From contig NZ_JABRXF010000001.1 of NCBI RefSeq assembly GCF_013266695.1, positions 1,555,736 to 1,619,735 of the forward strand: a stretch of DNA of 64,000 nt, read 5' to 3'. Origin of the DNA: Hongsoonwoonella zoysiae. Lineage in GTDB: Bacteria > Pseudomonadota > Alphaproteobacteria > Rhizobiales > Stappiaceae. Both the position numbers and the translations under genes were made by a program. The notes beneath the pieces were generated by a model that did no database searches, was not told where the DNA came from, and saw only the letters and a program-made list of their open reading frames with translations. Shown one piece after another: positions 1-9,969 of this stretch. How positions within the stretch are numbered: the stretch's first letter is position 1; every line of letters starts with the position of its first letter.

Positions 1-255
1 CGTTTGGATATCCTGCCCGGTTTTTTGCAAGGCGCTAGCCCACTCTCCGCCGTCGCCCCGGATCTAGTCCGGGACGACGCCGGTGAAGGGTCGAATGCCG
101 CGCAAAATGTCCACCGCTGTTCGGTTATGGGCAGATATGGCGAACTGACCGAGTGTCAGCCACACACTCCATGACCTCTCCCCCTTTGGCGGGAGAGGTC
201 GGCGCGGAACGCGCCGGGTTAGGGGGTAAAGATTTGCGGCAAAAGCCGTCCGTTC
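1..255. other. Intergenic stretch with two Rhizobiales-type repeat fragments
   Basis: No convincing gene is visible between the window edge and the end of zur. A short palindrome around 57-73 (CCCGGATCTAGTCCGGG) resembles the arms of the larger intergenic repeat at 55983-56140. A second element starts at 173. Short ORFs here look like shadows of zur or of repeat sequence. Confidence 0.6.
173..200. repeat. Hairpin of a short intergenic repeat
   Basis: GACCTCTC at 173-180 is exactly complementary to GAGAGGTC at 193-200, with a C-rich loop. The following bases (ggcgcggaacgcgccgggtt) resemble a repeat family seen between rhizobial genes. It lies just past the 3' end of zur and could act as a transcript-end structure, but it has no U-tract. 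Confidence 0.5.
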
Positions 256-663
256 TCACGTCCCCGCCTGCGGCGCGCATCCCGCGCAATGCCCGCGAAT
301 CTCGATCGTCGTCTTCGAGGGCGAAAAGCGGTGGCCTTGCGCCCAGGCGGCAAGCCGTTCGCTCACCATGTCGTCGGAGAACTCGTCGACCTGCCCGCAG
401 GCCTCGCAAATGGCGAAGGCGATGATGCCTGCCTTGTGGCACTGCGGATGAGCGCAGGCAACGAAGGCGTTCATGCATTCGAGCCGGTGGATCAGCCCGT
501 AGTCGATCAGCTTGTCGAGCGCCCGGTACACCTGCAGCGGCGCGCGGAAACCCTCGTCGCGAAGCCGGTCGAGGATCGAATATGCGCTCATCGGCTGATC
601 CGCCTGTGTCAGCGTGTCGAAAACGAGCGACTGGTTGCGGGTCAGGCTCGGGGCGGCGGTCAT
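256..663 (-). CDS. zur: Fur-family zinc uptake regulator Zur
   Basis: A 135-residue Fur-superfamily repressor that should sense cytoplasmic zinc and shut off znu transcription when zinc is replete. The N-terminal winged helix covers roughly residues 8-60 (SAYSILDRL, VYRALDKL are typical of Fur/Zur proteins). The dimerisation domain has the metal motifs HPQCH and CEAC and a terminal HCAGC, so the structural-zinc cysteine pairs are intact. Its start overlaps the end of znuB by four bases (ATGA), so it is probably translationally coupled as the last gene of a znuC-znuB-zur operon. The znu neighbourhood makes Zur far more likely than Fur, Mur or Irr. Confidence 0.93.
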   Translation of the reverse strand: MTAAPSLTRNQSLVFDTLTQADQPMSAYSILDRLRDEGFRAPLQVYRALDKLIDYGLIHRLECMNAFVACAHPQCHKAGIIAFAICEACGQVDEFSDDMVSERLAAWAQGHRFSPSKTTIEIRGHCAGCAPQAGT

Positions 664-1490
664 TTGGCGTGTTCCCGGCGGTTGCTGTTTTGCGGGTCGG
701 TTCGGCGCAATCGAATCGGTACGAGCGAAAGGATAAACAGGATCAGGGCCGCGACAACGATGGATGGCCCCGACGGCGTATCATATTCAAGCGAGCCGAA
801 GAGGCCGAGCGTGACGGCGCCGGCCCCCAGCAGCGAGGCTGTCAGCGCCATTTGCTCCGGTGTCGCCGCAAAGCGTCTTGCCGTTGCGGCCGGAATGATC
901 AGAAGCGAGGTAATAAGGAGGATGCCGACAAGCTTCATGGCGATGGCGATGACAAGCGCCATCAGCAGCTTGAAGGCGAAGAGCGAAAGGTCCGGCTTGA
1001 GGCCTTCCGATTCCGCAAGTTCCGTGCTGACTGTCGAAGCGAGCAGCGGACGCCAGAGAAAGTAAAGCGCGCCGATCACCACCGCTCCGCCGGCATAGAT
1101 GATCGCGATGTCGCTCGTCGTCACCGCGAGAATATCGCCGAAGAGAAAGCTCAGGAGATCGACGCGGATCCACGTCATGAAGGCGACCATGACGAGGCCG
1201 ATGGCAAGGGTGGAATGCGAGAGAATACCGAGCAGCGCGTCCGTCGAAAGCCCGCCCTTTTTCTGCAGCGCCAATAGTGCGACGGAAACGAGCGCCGCGA
1301 CAATGAAGACGCCGAGCGTCAGGTCGATCTCGAACAGGAAGGCGAGCGCCACGCCAAGCAGTGCCGAATGCGCCATGGTGTCGCCGAAATAGGCCATCCG
1401 CCGCCAGACGATGAAACAGCCGAGCGGGCCTGCCGTCAGCGCCAGGCCGATGCCTGCGACAAGCGCGCGGGTGAAAAAATCGTCGAACAT
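660..1490 (-). CDS. znuB: Zinc ABC transporter permease ZnuB
   Basis: A 276-residue polytopic inner-membrane protein of the ABC-3 metal permease family. It would form the membrane channel through which zinc delivered by ZnuA is imported, powered by ZnuC. The sequence contains about eight hydrophobic segments and typical family stretches: WRRMAYFGDTMAHSALLG near residue 30 and LLITSLLIIPAATAR near residue 195. It starts 10 bases after the end of znuC and its end overlaps zur. Length and context agree with ZnuB; a manganese or iron paralogue is much less likely given Zur and the His-rich ZnuA. Confidence 0.94.
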   Translation of the reverse strand: MFDDFFTRALVAGIGLALTAGPLGCFIVWRRMAYFGDTMAHSALLGVALAFLFEIDLTLGVFIVAALVSVALLALQKKGGLSTDALLGILSHSTLAIGLVMVAFMTWIRVDLLSFLFGDILAVTTSDIAIIYAGGAVVIGALYFLWRPLLASTVSTELAESEGLKPDLSLFAFKLLMALVIAIAMKLVGILLITSLLIIPAATARRFAATPEQMALTASLLGAGAVTLGLFGSLEYDTPSGPSIVVAALILFILSLVPIRLRRTDPQNSNRREHAK

Positions 1491-1500
1491 TCAAATGCTC

Positions 1501-2319
1501 TTAATGATGGTGGTCATGCTCGTGGTCCTGGTCGGAGCAGGTCTCGGCGATGGTGCCGTCGGCGAACCTCACGCGCCCGTCCGGCAGGTGCGTGTGGTCG
1601 TGGTGGTGGCTGTAGAGCGCCAGCGTTTCGGCAGCGCGCGTGCCGAAAAGCTTCAGATATTCGGCACTTGAGGCGACCGATTGCGGCGTTCCCCGGCAGC
1701 AGATATGACCGTTGAGGCAGACGACCGTGTCGGTATCCGCCATCACGACGTGAAGATCGTGCGAAATCAGCAGGATGCCGCAGCCCGTCCGGTCGCGGAT
1801 CTCCTTTATCAGCCGGTAGAGCGCCACTTGTCCCGTGAAATCCACGCCTTGCACCGGCTCGTCCAGCACCAGAAGGTCGGGCTTGCGGATGATCGCGCGG
1901 GCCAGCAGCGCGCGCTGAAATTCGCCGCCCGACAAATGCTGCACTTCCGCGCGTTCCATATGCGCAATGCCGACCGCCTCCAGCGCTTCTTCTATTTCCC
2001 TGGCAGGGTGGTTTTCCGTCAGCGTCATCAGCCGCTTGACGCTGAGCGGCAGCGTCCAGTCGATCGCAAGTTTCTGCGGGACGTATCCCACCTTGAGTTG
2101 CGGCTTTCGCGTAACGCCGCCTTCATCGGGTTTCACCACGCCGAGTGCGGTGCGCGCGGTCGTCGATTTGCCGGATCCGTTCGGCCCGATCAGCGTCACG
2201 ATTTCCCCGGCATTCACGCAAAGGTCGATCCCGCGCACGAGCCATCGCCCGCCCCGGCGCACGCCGACGTTCTTCATGTCTATCAGGCGGCCCGGCGTAT
2301 TCTGGCTGGCGTCAAGCAT
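1501..2319 (-). CDS. znuC: Zinc ABC transporter ATP-binding protein ZnuC
   Basis: The nucleotide-binding subunit of the zinc importer, 272 residues from the chosen start. Walker A is GPNGSGKST, the signature is LSGGEFQRAL, Walker B is LLVLDEP, and the H-loop is LISHDLH. The C-terminus is histidine-rich (SHHHDHTH and a final DHEHDHHH), which may bind zinc. An upstream in-frame ATG at 2376 would place the start codon directly against the Zur operator (2379-2391). The ATG at 2319 is preceded by GGAG at a good distance and gives a normal N-terminus, so I prefer it. First gene of the minus-strand znuCB-zur operon. Confidence 0.92.
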   Translation of the reverse strand: MLDASQNTPGRLIDMKNVGVRRGGRWLVRGIDLCVNAGEIVTLIGPNGSGKSTTARTALGVVKPDEGGVTRKPQLKVGYVPQKLAIDWTLPLSVKRLMTLTENHPAREIEEALEAVGIAHMERAEVQHLSGGEFQRALLARAIIRKPDLLVLDEPVQGVDFTGQVALYRLIKEIRDRTGCGILLISHDLHVVMADTDTVVCLNGHICCRGTPQSVASSAEYLKLFGTRAAETLALYSHHHDHTHLPDGRVRFADGTIAETCSDQDHEHDHHH

Positions 2320-2378
2320 GTCCGCTCCGGCGGTTACCGTATTCCGATTTCTCGAACTTGGCATCGGGTATGGCATAC

Positions 2379-2413
2379 GTTATAGCATAACGCAATAAAC
2401 GTTATAAAGTTAC
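2379..2413. promoter_or_regulatory. Tandem Zur operators between znuC and znuA
   Basis: GTTATAGCATAAC (2379-2391) has perfect 5-base arms and fits the GTTAT-N3-ATAAC type of Zur box known from alphaproteobacteria. A second, imperfect copy, GTTATAAAGTTAC, lies at 2401-2413, with centres 22 bp apart (about two helical turns). The pair sits in the divergent intergenic region and could control both directions. Confidence 0.8.
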
Positions 2414-2449
2414 ACATTCTCCTGAAGCCATCCACTGGAGAGCCGCCCC

Positions 2450-3466
2450 ATGAAGTTGCCACTTGACTGGGACACGAAATCCTCGAAAAGAACCTTTTTG
2501 GCCCTCAAAGGCATCCAATGTGCCGTGTTTGGAATTTTCCTCGCGGCCACTGCGCAGGCTCAAGGAGCGCCGAAGGTGGTTGCCTCGATCAAACCCGTTC
2601 ATTCGCTCGTTTCGGCGGTGATGGAGGGAATTGGCGAACCCGGTCTGATCGTCGAAGGTGCCGGTTCGCCCCACGGGTACAGCCTGAAGCCTTCGGATGC
2701 CGCGGAACTGGAGAACGCAGATCTTGTCGTCTGGGCGGGGCCCGATCTTGAAGTATTTCTGGAAGGTCCCATCCGGGCGTTAAGCCGGAATGCGGAAGTC
2801 GTTGCCTTAAGCGAGGCGCATGGCGTGAAACTTCTGCCCTACCGTGAGGATGGCGACTTCGAGGCTCACGCCCATGAGGATGGGGAGCATGAACACGAAA
2901 ACGGGCACGATAGCGGGGAAGACCGATCGGACCACAATGGCGCCGGTATGGACATGCATTTCTGGCTCGATCCGCAAAATGCCAGGGCATTGGTCCATGA
3001 AATCGAAGTGGCGCTTTCCGCAATCGACGCTGACAATGCCGGTGTTTACGCAGGAAACGCGAGGAAGCTGGAAGATAGGATCGATGCGCTCGATGCGGAA
3101 ATCCGGGGCATTCTGGCCCCTGTCGCCGCAACGCCCTACGTGGTCTTTCACGACGGCTACCAGTATTTCGAAAAACACTATGGCCTGAACGCCGTCGGCT
3201 CGATTTCGGTCAGCCCCGAGGCAAGGCCAGGCGCGGCACGGGTGGCGGGAATGCGGGAAAAAGTGAAGGAACTTGGCGCGGTCTGCGTCTTCTCCGAACC
3301 GCAGTTCGATCCGCGTCTGGTTGCCGTCATCGCCGAAGGAAGCAACGCCCGCCCCGGCGTTCTCGACCCGCTTGGCGCCGACCTTGAAGACGGGCCGGAC
3401 CAGTATTTCGACCTCTTGCGAAATCTCGCGAAATCGCTTGCCGAATGCCTCTCCGGCGAAGGCTGA
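2450..3466 (+). CDS. znuA: Zinc ABC transporter periplasmic binding protein ZnuA
   Basis: A 338-residue cluster A-I metal-binding protein that captures zinc in the periplasm for ZnuBC. The N-terminus holds a signal peptide with a somewhat long polar lead and a hydrophobic core (CAVFGIFLAATAQA), cleavage likely near residue 38. The mature protein begins with the family-typical ASIKPVHSLVSAVM. Metal-ligand histidines are seen in GSPHGYSL and MDMHFWLDP, and a His/Asp/Glu-rich loop covers roughly residues 137-170, the hallmark of ZnuA rather than manganese-binding homologues. GGAGAG at 2437-2442 is a good ribosome site for the ATG at 2450. It is transcribed divergently from znuC through the shared Zur operators. 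Confidence 0.95.
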   Translation: MKLPLDWDTKSSKRTFLALKGIQCAVFGIFLAATAQAQGAPKVVASIKPVHSLVSAVMEGIGEPGLIVEGAGSPHGYSLKPSDAAELENADLVVWAGPDLEVFLEGPIRALSRNAEVVALSEAHGVKLLPYREDGDFEAHAHEDGEHEHENGHDSGEDRSDHNGAGMDMHFWLDPQNARALVHEIEVALSAIDADNAGVYAGNARKLEDRIDALDAEIRGILAPVAATPYVVFHDGYQYFEKHYGLNAVGSISVSPEARPGAARVAGMREKVKELGAVCVFSEPQFDPRLVAVIAEGSNARPGVLDPLGADLEDGPDQYFDLLRNLAKSLAECLSGEG

Positions 3467-3562
3467 GGTCTTGCAGCAAATTCGGCTTCAAAGCTTCCGC
3501 CCATCGTTGCCTCCATCCTGTCGGGTCGAGGACATATTAGGGCACGCGGACGGAGCGGGAAC

Positions 3563-3597
3563 AAAAAAGGACGGCGGAGTTGTTTTCTCCGCCGTCC
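3563..3597 (-). terminator. Rho-independent terminator of the glp transport operon
   Basis: An 11-bp perfect stem (GGACGGCGGAG at 3569-3579 with CTCCGCCGTCC at 3587-3597) is followed on the minus strand by six T residues (A-run 3563-3568 on plus). It lies 35 bases past the end of glpU and faces the convergent znuA end. Confidence 0.88.
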
Positions 3598-3631
3598 CGA
3601 ACTTGTTGAGTTGATTGTTTTTGAGTTGCTT

Positions 3632-3913
3632 TCACACCCACTTGAAGACGCAGAAGGCATAGACAAGCGCGATAATAAGCGGCCCCCAAAGAGGCGTTCC
3701 CATGATCGCGAGCCAGGCGAGGAAAATGAACGCCGAGCCCAGCAGCGAGATGAAAAGCCGGTCGCCGCGCGTGGTGTCGAGGCCGAGAACGCCGTGGCGC
3801 GGCCCCCCGCCGGGGGACTTGAACTCCCACACGCTCATTGTCACCAGGCAAAGCGCGATGAAGGCGAAAAAGGATGCGGTCGGCCATGTCCAGGCCATCC
3901 AGGTAAGACCCAT
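3632..3913 (-). CDS. glpU: Small integral membrane protein, DUF2160 (GlpU)
   Basis: A 93-residue membrane protein of the DUF2160 family with two clear hydrophobic segments (about residues 8-30 and 53-90). Genes of this family sit in the glycerol ABC transport operon of rhizobia, named glpU in Rhizobium leguminosarum. Its biochemical role is not established; an accessory membrane subunit of the glycerol importer is inferred from conserved position. It is the last gene of the minus-strand glp operon, 27 bases after glpQ and just before a strong terminator. Confidence 0.85.
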   Translation of the reverse strand: MGLTWMAWTWPTASFFAFIALCLVTMSVWEFKSPGGGPRHGVLGLDTTRGDRLFISLLGSAFIFLAWLAIMGTPLWGPLIIALVYAFCVFKWV

Positions 3914-3940
3914 GATAAGTCTCCTCTTGCAGGATATGCT

Positions 3941-4741
3941 CTAAACGCGGCCGAGGGCGAAGCCCTTGGCGATGTAGTTGCGCACGAAGTAGATGACGAA
4001 GGCGCCCGGCACGATCGTCAGCGATCCGGCCGCCGCCAGCAGCCCCAGTTCATAGCCGGATGTGGAGGCCGTTCGCGTCATCGTCGCGGCGATCGGCTTG
4101 GCCTCTACCGCCGTCAGCGTCTTGGCGAGCAACAGTTCCACCCAGGAGAACATGAAGCAGAAGAAGGCGGCAACGCCGATGCCAGCAGCGATCGTCGGCA
4201 CGAAGATCTTCAGGAAGAACGACCAGAAGGAATGCCCGTCGACATAGGCGGTCTCGTCGAGTTCCTTCGGCACGCCGGACATGAAACCTTCGAGAATCCA
4301 CACGGCGAGCGGAATGTTGAACAATGTGTGGGCAAGAGCTACCGCCAGATGCGTGTCGAACAGCCCGACGGCCGAATAAAGCTGGAAGAACGGCAGGGCG
4401 AAAACGGCGGGCGGCGCCATTCGGTTGGTCAGGAGCCAGAAGAACAGGTGCTTGTCGCCCAGGAAACGGTAGCGCGAAAAGGCGTAAGCCGCGGGAAGTG
4501 CCACCGCCACGGACAGCACCGTGTTCAAGGTCACGTAGATGAGAGAGTTGATATAACCGTTGTACCACGTCGGATCGGTGAAGATGACGCGGTAGTTCTC
4601 CAGCGTGAATTCCTGTGGCCACAGCGTGAAGGAGCCGAGGATCTCGTTGGTGGTCTTGAACGACATGTTCAAGAGCCAGTAGATCGGCAGCATCAGGAAC
4701 AGGATGTAAAGGGTCGGCACTAGCCAGGAATAGCGTCGCAT
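3941..4741 (-). CDS. glpQ: Glycerol ABC transporter permease GlpQ (MalG-like)
   Basis: A 266-residue inner-membrane permease of the MalG type, one of the two channel-forming subunits for glycerol uptake. Six transmembrane segments are apparent, and the EAA-like coupling loop is around ELDETAYVDGHSFWSFFLKI, which contacts an ATPase subunit. The start ATG overlaps the glpP stop codon (ATGA at 4738-4741 region), so translation is probably coupled. A longer in-frame ORF reaches back into glpP but lacks membrane-protein character and is rejected. Assignment as GlpQ rather than a generic sugar permease rests on the glpV/S/T/U neighbours and divergent glpR-glpD. Confidence 0.88.
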   Translation of the reverse strand: MRRYSWLVPTLYILFLMLPIYWLLNMSFKTTNEILGSFTLWPQEFTLENYRVIFTDPTWYNGYINSLIYVTLNTVLSVAVALPAAYAFSRYRFLGDKHLFFWLLTNRMAPPAVFALPFFQLYSAVGLFDTHLAVALAHTLFNIPLAVWILEGFMSGVPKELDETAYVDGHSFWSFFLKIFVPTIAAGIGVAAFFCFMFSWVELLLAKTLTAVEAKPIAATMTRTASTSGYELGLLAAAGSLTIVPGAFVIYFVRNYIAKGFALGRV

Positions 4742-5607
4742 CACTGGGCCTCGCTGCGCATCATCAAGGTGTAGAAGATCCAGCTCAGAAGCAGGATGAT
4801 CAGGAAGTAGATCAGCGACATGGCCGCTGCCGGGCCGAGGTCGAACTGGCCGAGCGCTATCTTCACAAGGTCGATGGATAGAAGGGTCGTCGAATTGCCG
4901 GGGCCGCCGCCGGTAAGCACGAAGGGCTCGGTATAGATCATGAAGCTGTCCATGAACCGCAGCAGGACGGCAATCGTGAGTACGCGCTTCAGTTTTGGAA
5001 GCTGAATGAAGCGGAAGATCGCGAAGGATCCCGCGCCGTCGATCTTCGCCGCCTGATAGTAGGCATCGGGGATCGAGACGAGGCCGGCATAGGCAAGCAG
5101 CACCACCAGCGACGTCCAGTGCCAGACGTCCATGACGATCAGCGTGAACCAGGCATCCCCCGGCTGGCGGGTGAAGTTGTAGTCGAAGCCAAGCACGTTG
5201 AGCCCGCGGCCGAGAAGGCCGATATCCGGCAGCGCGAAGATGTTCCACATCGCGCCGACCACGTTCCACGGGATGAGAAGCGGCAGGGCCATCGTCACCA
5301 GGCAGACGGAAACCCAGGGGCCCTTTCGCGGCATGGCAAGCGCGATCGCGACGCCGAGCGGCACCTCGATCGCAAGGATCGTGAAGGTGAAGGTGAGCTG
5401 GCGCAGGAGCGCATCGTGGAAGCGCGTGGAATGCAGCACTTCCTCGAACCAGATGACGCCGGCCCAGAAGAAGGTGTTGTCGCCGAAGGTTTCCTGAACG
5501 GAGTAATTCACCACTGTCATCAGCGGGATGATGGCGTTGAAGGCCACGAGCGCGACGACGGGGAGGACGAAGATCCAGGCGGCGTGATTGATCGTCTTGT
5601 TGTTCAT
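4741..5607 (-). CDS. glpP: Glycerol ABC transporter permease GlpP (MalF-like)
   Basis: A 288-residue permease of the MalF type that would pair with GlpQ to form the glycerol channel. It begins MNNKTINHAAWIFVLPVVALVAFNAIIPLMTVVNYS, with a first transmembrane helix and then a periplasmic loop. The conserved cytoplasmic coupling loop is around SIPDAYYQAAKIDGAG. It lies 12 bases downstream of glpT and overlaps glpQ. Confidence 0.88.
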   Translation of the reverse strand: MNNKTINHAAWIFVLPVVALVAFNAIIPLMTVVNYSVQETFGDNTFFWAGVIWFEEVLHSTRFHDALLRQLTFTFTILAIEVPLGVAIALAMPRKGPWVSVCLVTMALPLLIPWNVVGAMWNIFALPDIGLLGRGLNVLGFDYNFTRQPGDAWFTLIVMDVWHWTSLVVLLAYAGLVSIPDAYYQAAKIDGAGSFAIFRFIQLPKLKRVLTIAVLLRFMDSFMIYTEPFVLTGGGPGNSTTLLSIDLVKIALGQFDLGPAAAMSLIYFLIILLLSWIFYTLMMRSEAQ

Positions 5608-5619
5608 CCGATTATCCCC

Positions 5620-6687
5620 TCAGGCCACGATCCAGCCGTCGCGATAGACCTGTGTATGGTCGCGGTCGAAAGCGAGAAAGGCGTCGTCCGCCGGGATGCC
5701 CTGGCCTTCCGGCACGAGCAGCTTGATCGAAGTGTCGTCGGCCCGCGTTTCCACGATCCGGAAACGGCCGGCATCGCTCACCTTGACGACCTTCGCCGGT
5801 ACGCCCTTGTCTGCGAACTGCACGAATTCCGGGCGCACGCCGATCTGCAGTTCACCCTTGAGTTCGTTAAGGTTCCGGCTCGACGCCGTTTCGATCTCGG
5901 AGCCGGCGAAATGCGGCTTGCCGTCCTCAACCGCGCAAGGAAGAACGTTCATGCCGGGCGAGCCGATGAAATGGCCGACGAATGTGTGTTGCGGCCGTTC
6001 GAACAGGTCCACGGGCGTGCCGATCTGCACCACCTCGCCAAGGTTCATAACCACCACCTTGTCGGCGAAGGTGAGCGCCTCCGTCTGGTCGTGGGTGACG
6101 TAGATCATCGTCGTTTTCACCCGCTGATGAAGCTCCTTCAGCTTGGAACGCAAAAGCCACTTCAGATGCGGGTCGATGACGGTAAGCGGCTCGTCGAACA
6201 TGATCACGTTGACGTCAGAGCGCACCAGCCCGCGGCCGAGCGAGATCTTCTGCTTGCCGTCCGCCGTCAGCCCCTTGGCACGGCTTTTCAGCGTGTCGGA
6301 AAGATCGATCATTTCCGCGATTTCGCGCACGCGCTTGTCGACATCCGCTTCCGGAACATGCCGGTTGCGCAAGGGAAAGGCGAGATTGTCGTAGACGGTC
6401 ATCGTGTCGTAGACGACCGGAAACTGGAACACCTGCGCGATGTGGCGCTGGTCCGGCGGCAGGTCGGTCACGTCCTGATCGTCGAAGAGCACGCGGCCGG
6501 CGCTCGGATGCAGAAGGCCGGAAATGATGCTGAGCAGCGTGGTCTTGCCGCAACCCGATGGGCCGAGCAGCGCATAGGCGCCCCCGTCATCCCAATCGAT
6601 GTTGAGCTTCTTGAGCGCCCAGTCGGCCTCGCTCTGCGGGTTCTCCATGTAGGAGTGGCCGAGGTTTTCAAGTGTGATCTTTGCCAT
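5620..6687 (-). CDS. glpT: Glycerol ABC transporter ATP-binding protein GlpT
   Basis: A 355-residue ATPase subunit with an N-terminal ABC domain and a C-terminal TOBE-like regulatory domain (about residues 235-355). Walker A (GPSGCGKTT), Walker B (VIMFDEP) and the H-loop (VTHDQTEA) are canonical. The ABC signature is not: where LSGGQ is expected the sequence reads LTADGKQKISLGR. Its partner GlpS shows the opposite pattern, so the pair probably forms one normal and one degenerate ATP site. The start at 6687 is preceded by GGAGGGG; an in-frame extension to 6762 runs into glpS and is unlikely. Name by synteny with the rhizobial glpSTPQUV operon. Confidence 0.87.
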   Translation of the reverse strand: MAKITLENLGHSYMENPQSEADWALKKLNIDWDDGGAYALLGPSGCGKTTLLSIISGLLHPSAGRVLFDDQDVTDLPPDQRHIAQVFQFPVVYDTMTVYDNLAFPLRNRHVPEADVDKRVREIAEMIDLSDTLKSRAKGLTADGKQKISLGRGLVRSDVNVIMFDEPLTVIDPHLKWLLRSKLKELHQRVKTTMIYVTHDQTEALTFADKVVVMNLGEVVQIGTPVDLFERPQHTFVGHFIGSPGMNVLPCAVEDGKPHFAGSEIETASSRNLNELKGELQIGVRPEFVQFADKGVPAKVVKVSDAGRFRIVETRADDTSIKLLVPEGQGIPADDAFLAFDRDHTQVYRDGWIVA

Positions 6688-6703
6688 TTTCAGCCCCTCC
6701 GGC

Positions 6704-7771
6704 TCAGGCCGCCACGCGCCTGCCGTCCATGTCGAAGAGCATTGCCCTTGACATGTCTGCATAGAGTTTCGCCTGGCTTCCGACCTCGAACGGGTGAATG
6801 CCGTGCGACTGCGAGACCCAGGTCGCGCCGTGCATGGTGAAGTGGATGATGCTTTCCGAGCCCGATAGCTCCGCGACCAGAACCTTGCCGTCGACGCCTA
6901 CCGGGTTATCGCCGCTGGCAAGCGGGCTTACATGATGCGGGCGGACGCCGAGCGTGTAGTCGCCATCGGCAATATTCGCGAAATCGCCTGTCGCGGCCCA
7001 TGTCGCCATATCCGCAAGGCGGAACTCGCCGCCGCGCTTGGTCACGGCGACGGTGTTGATCGGCGGGTCGGAAAACACCTGCGCGCTCACGAGGTCCTTC
7101 GGAGCGCGATAGATTTCGCCCGTCGGGCCGAATTGGGCGATGCGTCCTTGATGGAGGCAGGCTGTGTTGCCGCCGAAAAGGAGAGCCTCTGTCGGCTCCG
7201 TCGTCGCATAGACGACAATGCAGTCGCGGTCCGCGAAAAGGCGCGGTAGTTCGTCGCGCAGCTCTTCGCGCAATTTGAAATCGAGGTTTGCAAGTGGCTC
7301 GTCGAGCAGCACGAGGTCGGAATCCTTGATGAGCGCGCGGGCAAGCGCCGTTCGCTGCTGCTGGCCGCCCGAAAGCTCGCCCGGCCTGCGTTGCAGCATC
7401 GGCGAGAGCTTCAGGAGTTCGGCAAGCGATTGGACTTTCTTCTTGATTTCCGCCTCGGAAACGCGCGCTACCCGCAGCGGAGAGGCGATATTCTCATAGA
7501 CGGTCAGGTTCGGATAGTTGATGAACTGCTGATAGACCATCGAGACATTGCGTGAGCGCACCGAAACGCCGGTCACGTTCTTTCCCGAAAACCAGACCTC
7601 TCCCCTGGTCGGTTTCTCAAGTCCGGCCATCAGCTTCATCAGCGTGGTCTTGCCGGCGAGGGTGGTGCCCAGCAGGATATTGAAAGAGCCCGGATCGAGC
7701 GTCAGGCTCGTCGGGTAGATATGCGTATCCGCGCCGAAACGGAGCGACACATCTTTGAGTTCCAGGGTCAT
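6704..7771 (-). CDS. glpS: Glycerol ABC transporter ATP-binding protein GlpS
   Basis: A 355-residue ATPase subunit with ABC and TOBE-like domains. The signature LSGGQQQRTALARAL and Walker B (LVLLDEP) are intact. Walker A is unusual (GTTLAGKTT), and the H-loop histidine is missing (YATTEPTEAL where VTHDQxEA is usual). With GlpT, which lacks the signature, this predicts an asymmetric heterodimer. The ATG at 7771 gives the standard MTLELKDVSLRFG beginning; the longer ORF back to 8134 is low-complexity intergenic sequence. It lies about 265 bases after glpV, separated by a strong hairpin. Confidence 0.87.
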   Translation of the reverse strand: MTLELKDVSLRFGADTHIYPTSLTLDPGSFNILLGTTLAGKTTLMKLMAGLEKPTRGEVWFSGKNVTGVSVRSRNVSMVYQQFINYPNLTVYENIASPLRVARVSEAEIKKKVQSLAELLKLSPMLQRRPGELSGGQQQRTALARALIKDSDLVLLDEPLANLDFKLREELRDELPRLFADRDCIVVYATTEPTEALLFGGNTACLHQGRIAQFGPTGEIYRAPKDLVSAQVFSDPPINTVAVTKRGGEFRLADMATWAATGDFANIADGDYTLGVRPHHVSPLASGDNPVGVDGKVLVAELSGSESIIHFTMHGATWVSQSHGIHPFEVGSQAKLYADMSRAMLFDMDGRRVAA

Positions 7772-8036
7772 CACGTCGCCACAGCCTGTTTTATTTCGTT
7801 CATCCGCCTGCGGGCCGGCGCAGCCTGCCGGACATAACCCGGAGGCGGTCGCCTTTCCAGTGGTTCGCTCGGACAGTTCAAGCCGGCGGGGACCATATTC
7901 GGTCCGTTTGCGTTCCGGCGTATCTTGCGGCGGGCGACCGGCCCCGCAGTGGCAGGGAAGGTGATCGCGCATAGGGGCCGCTAAGCTTAATGGCCTCCCG
8001 GCGGCGGTGCCGCCGGGAGGTTTGGATCCATGTCGA
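7772..8036. other. glpV-glpS intergenic region with a 12-bp stem
   Basis: This 265-base spacer has no gene. CCTCCCGGCGGC (7994-8005) pairs perfectly with GCCGCCGGGAGG (8009-8020) around a three-base loop, 17 bases past the glpV stop on the transcribed minus strand. No U-tract follows, so it is more likely a transcript-stabilising or partial-termination element than a full terminator. The rest of the spacer shows nothing I can assign. Confidence 0.75.
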
Positions 8037-9773
<1,737 letters not shown>

Positions 9774-9810
9774 CGGTATTCCTCCCTAGTGAAACCGCGG
9801 ATCGACTATC

Positions 9811-9945
9811 AAACGAAAAAAAACGAACGTCAATACGAAAATTTTCTTGCGATTATTGCCCAAACCGATCAACTTTCAGTCACAAAAGTCGCATGCATAT
9901 TGCATTGCGAAATGAAACGAAAGCGATAAGAAACCGAAGCGAATT
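9811..9945. promoter_or_regulatory. Probable GlpR operator repeats between glpV and glpR
   Basis: The divergent region carries repeated CGAAA-type motifs: AAACGAA at 9811 and again at 9821 (10 bp apart), TACGAAA at 9834, and two GAAACGAAAGCGA-like units at 9914 and 9931 (17 bp apart). On the other strand these read TTTCGTT-like. Short direct repeats of this kind suit a DeoR-family repressor. The two groups flank the region, suggesting control in both directions with glycerol 3-phosphate as inducer. Confidence 0.6.
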
Positions 9946-9969
9946 CGGCCTCGCGATCGCTGAAACGCC

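Noticed and set aside
125-478. Minus-strand reading frame overlapping zur
   Set aside because: Arginine-rich composition typical of a shadow frame of GC-rich coding DNA; zur itself explains the region.
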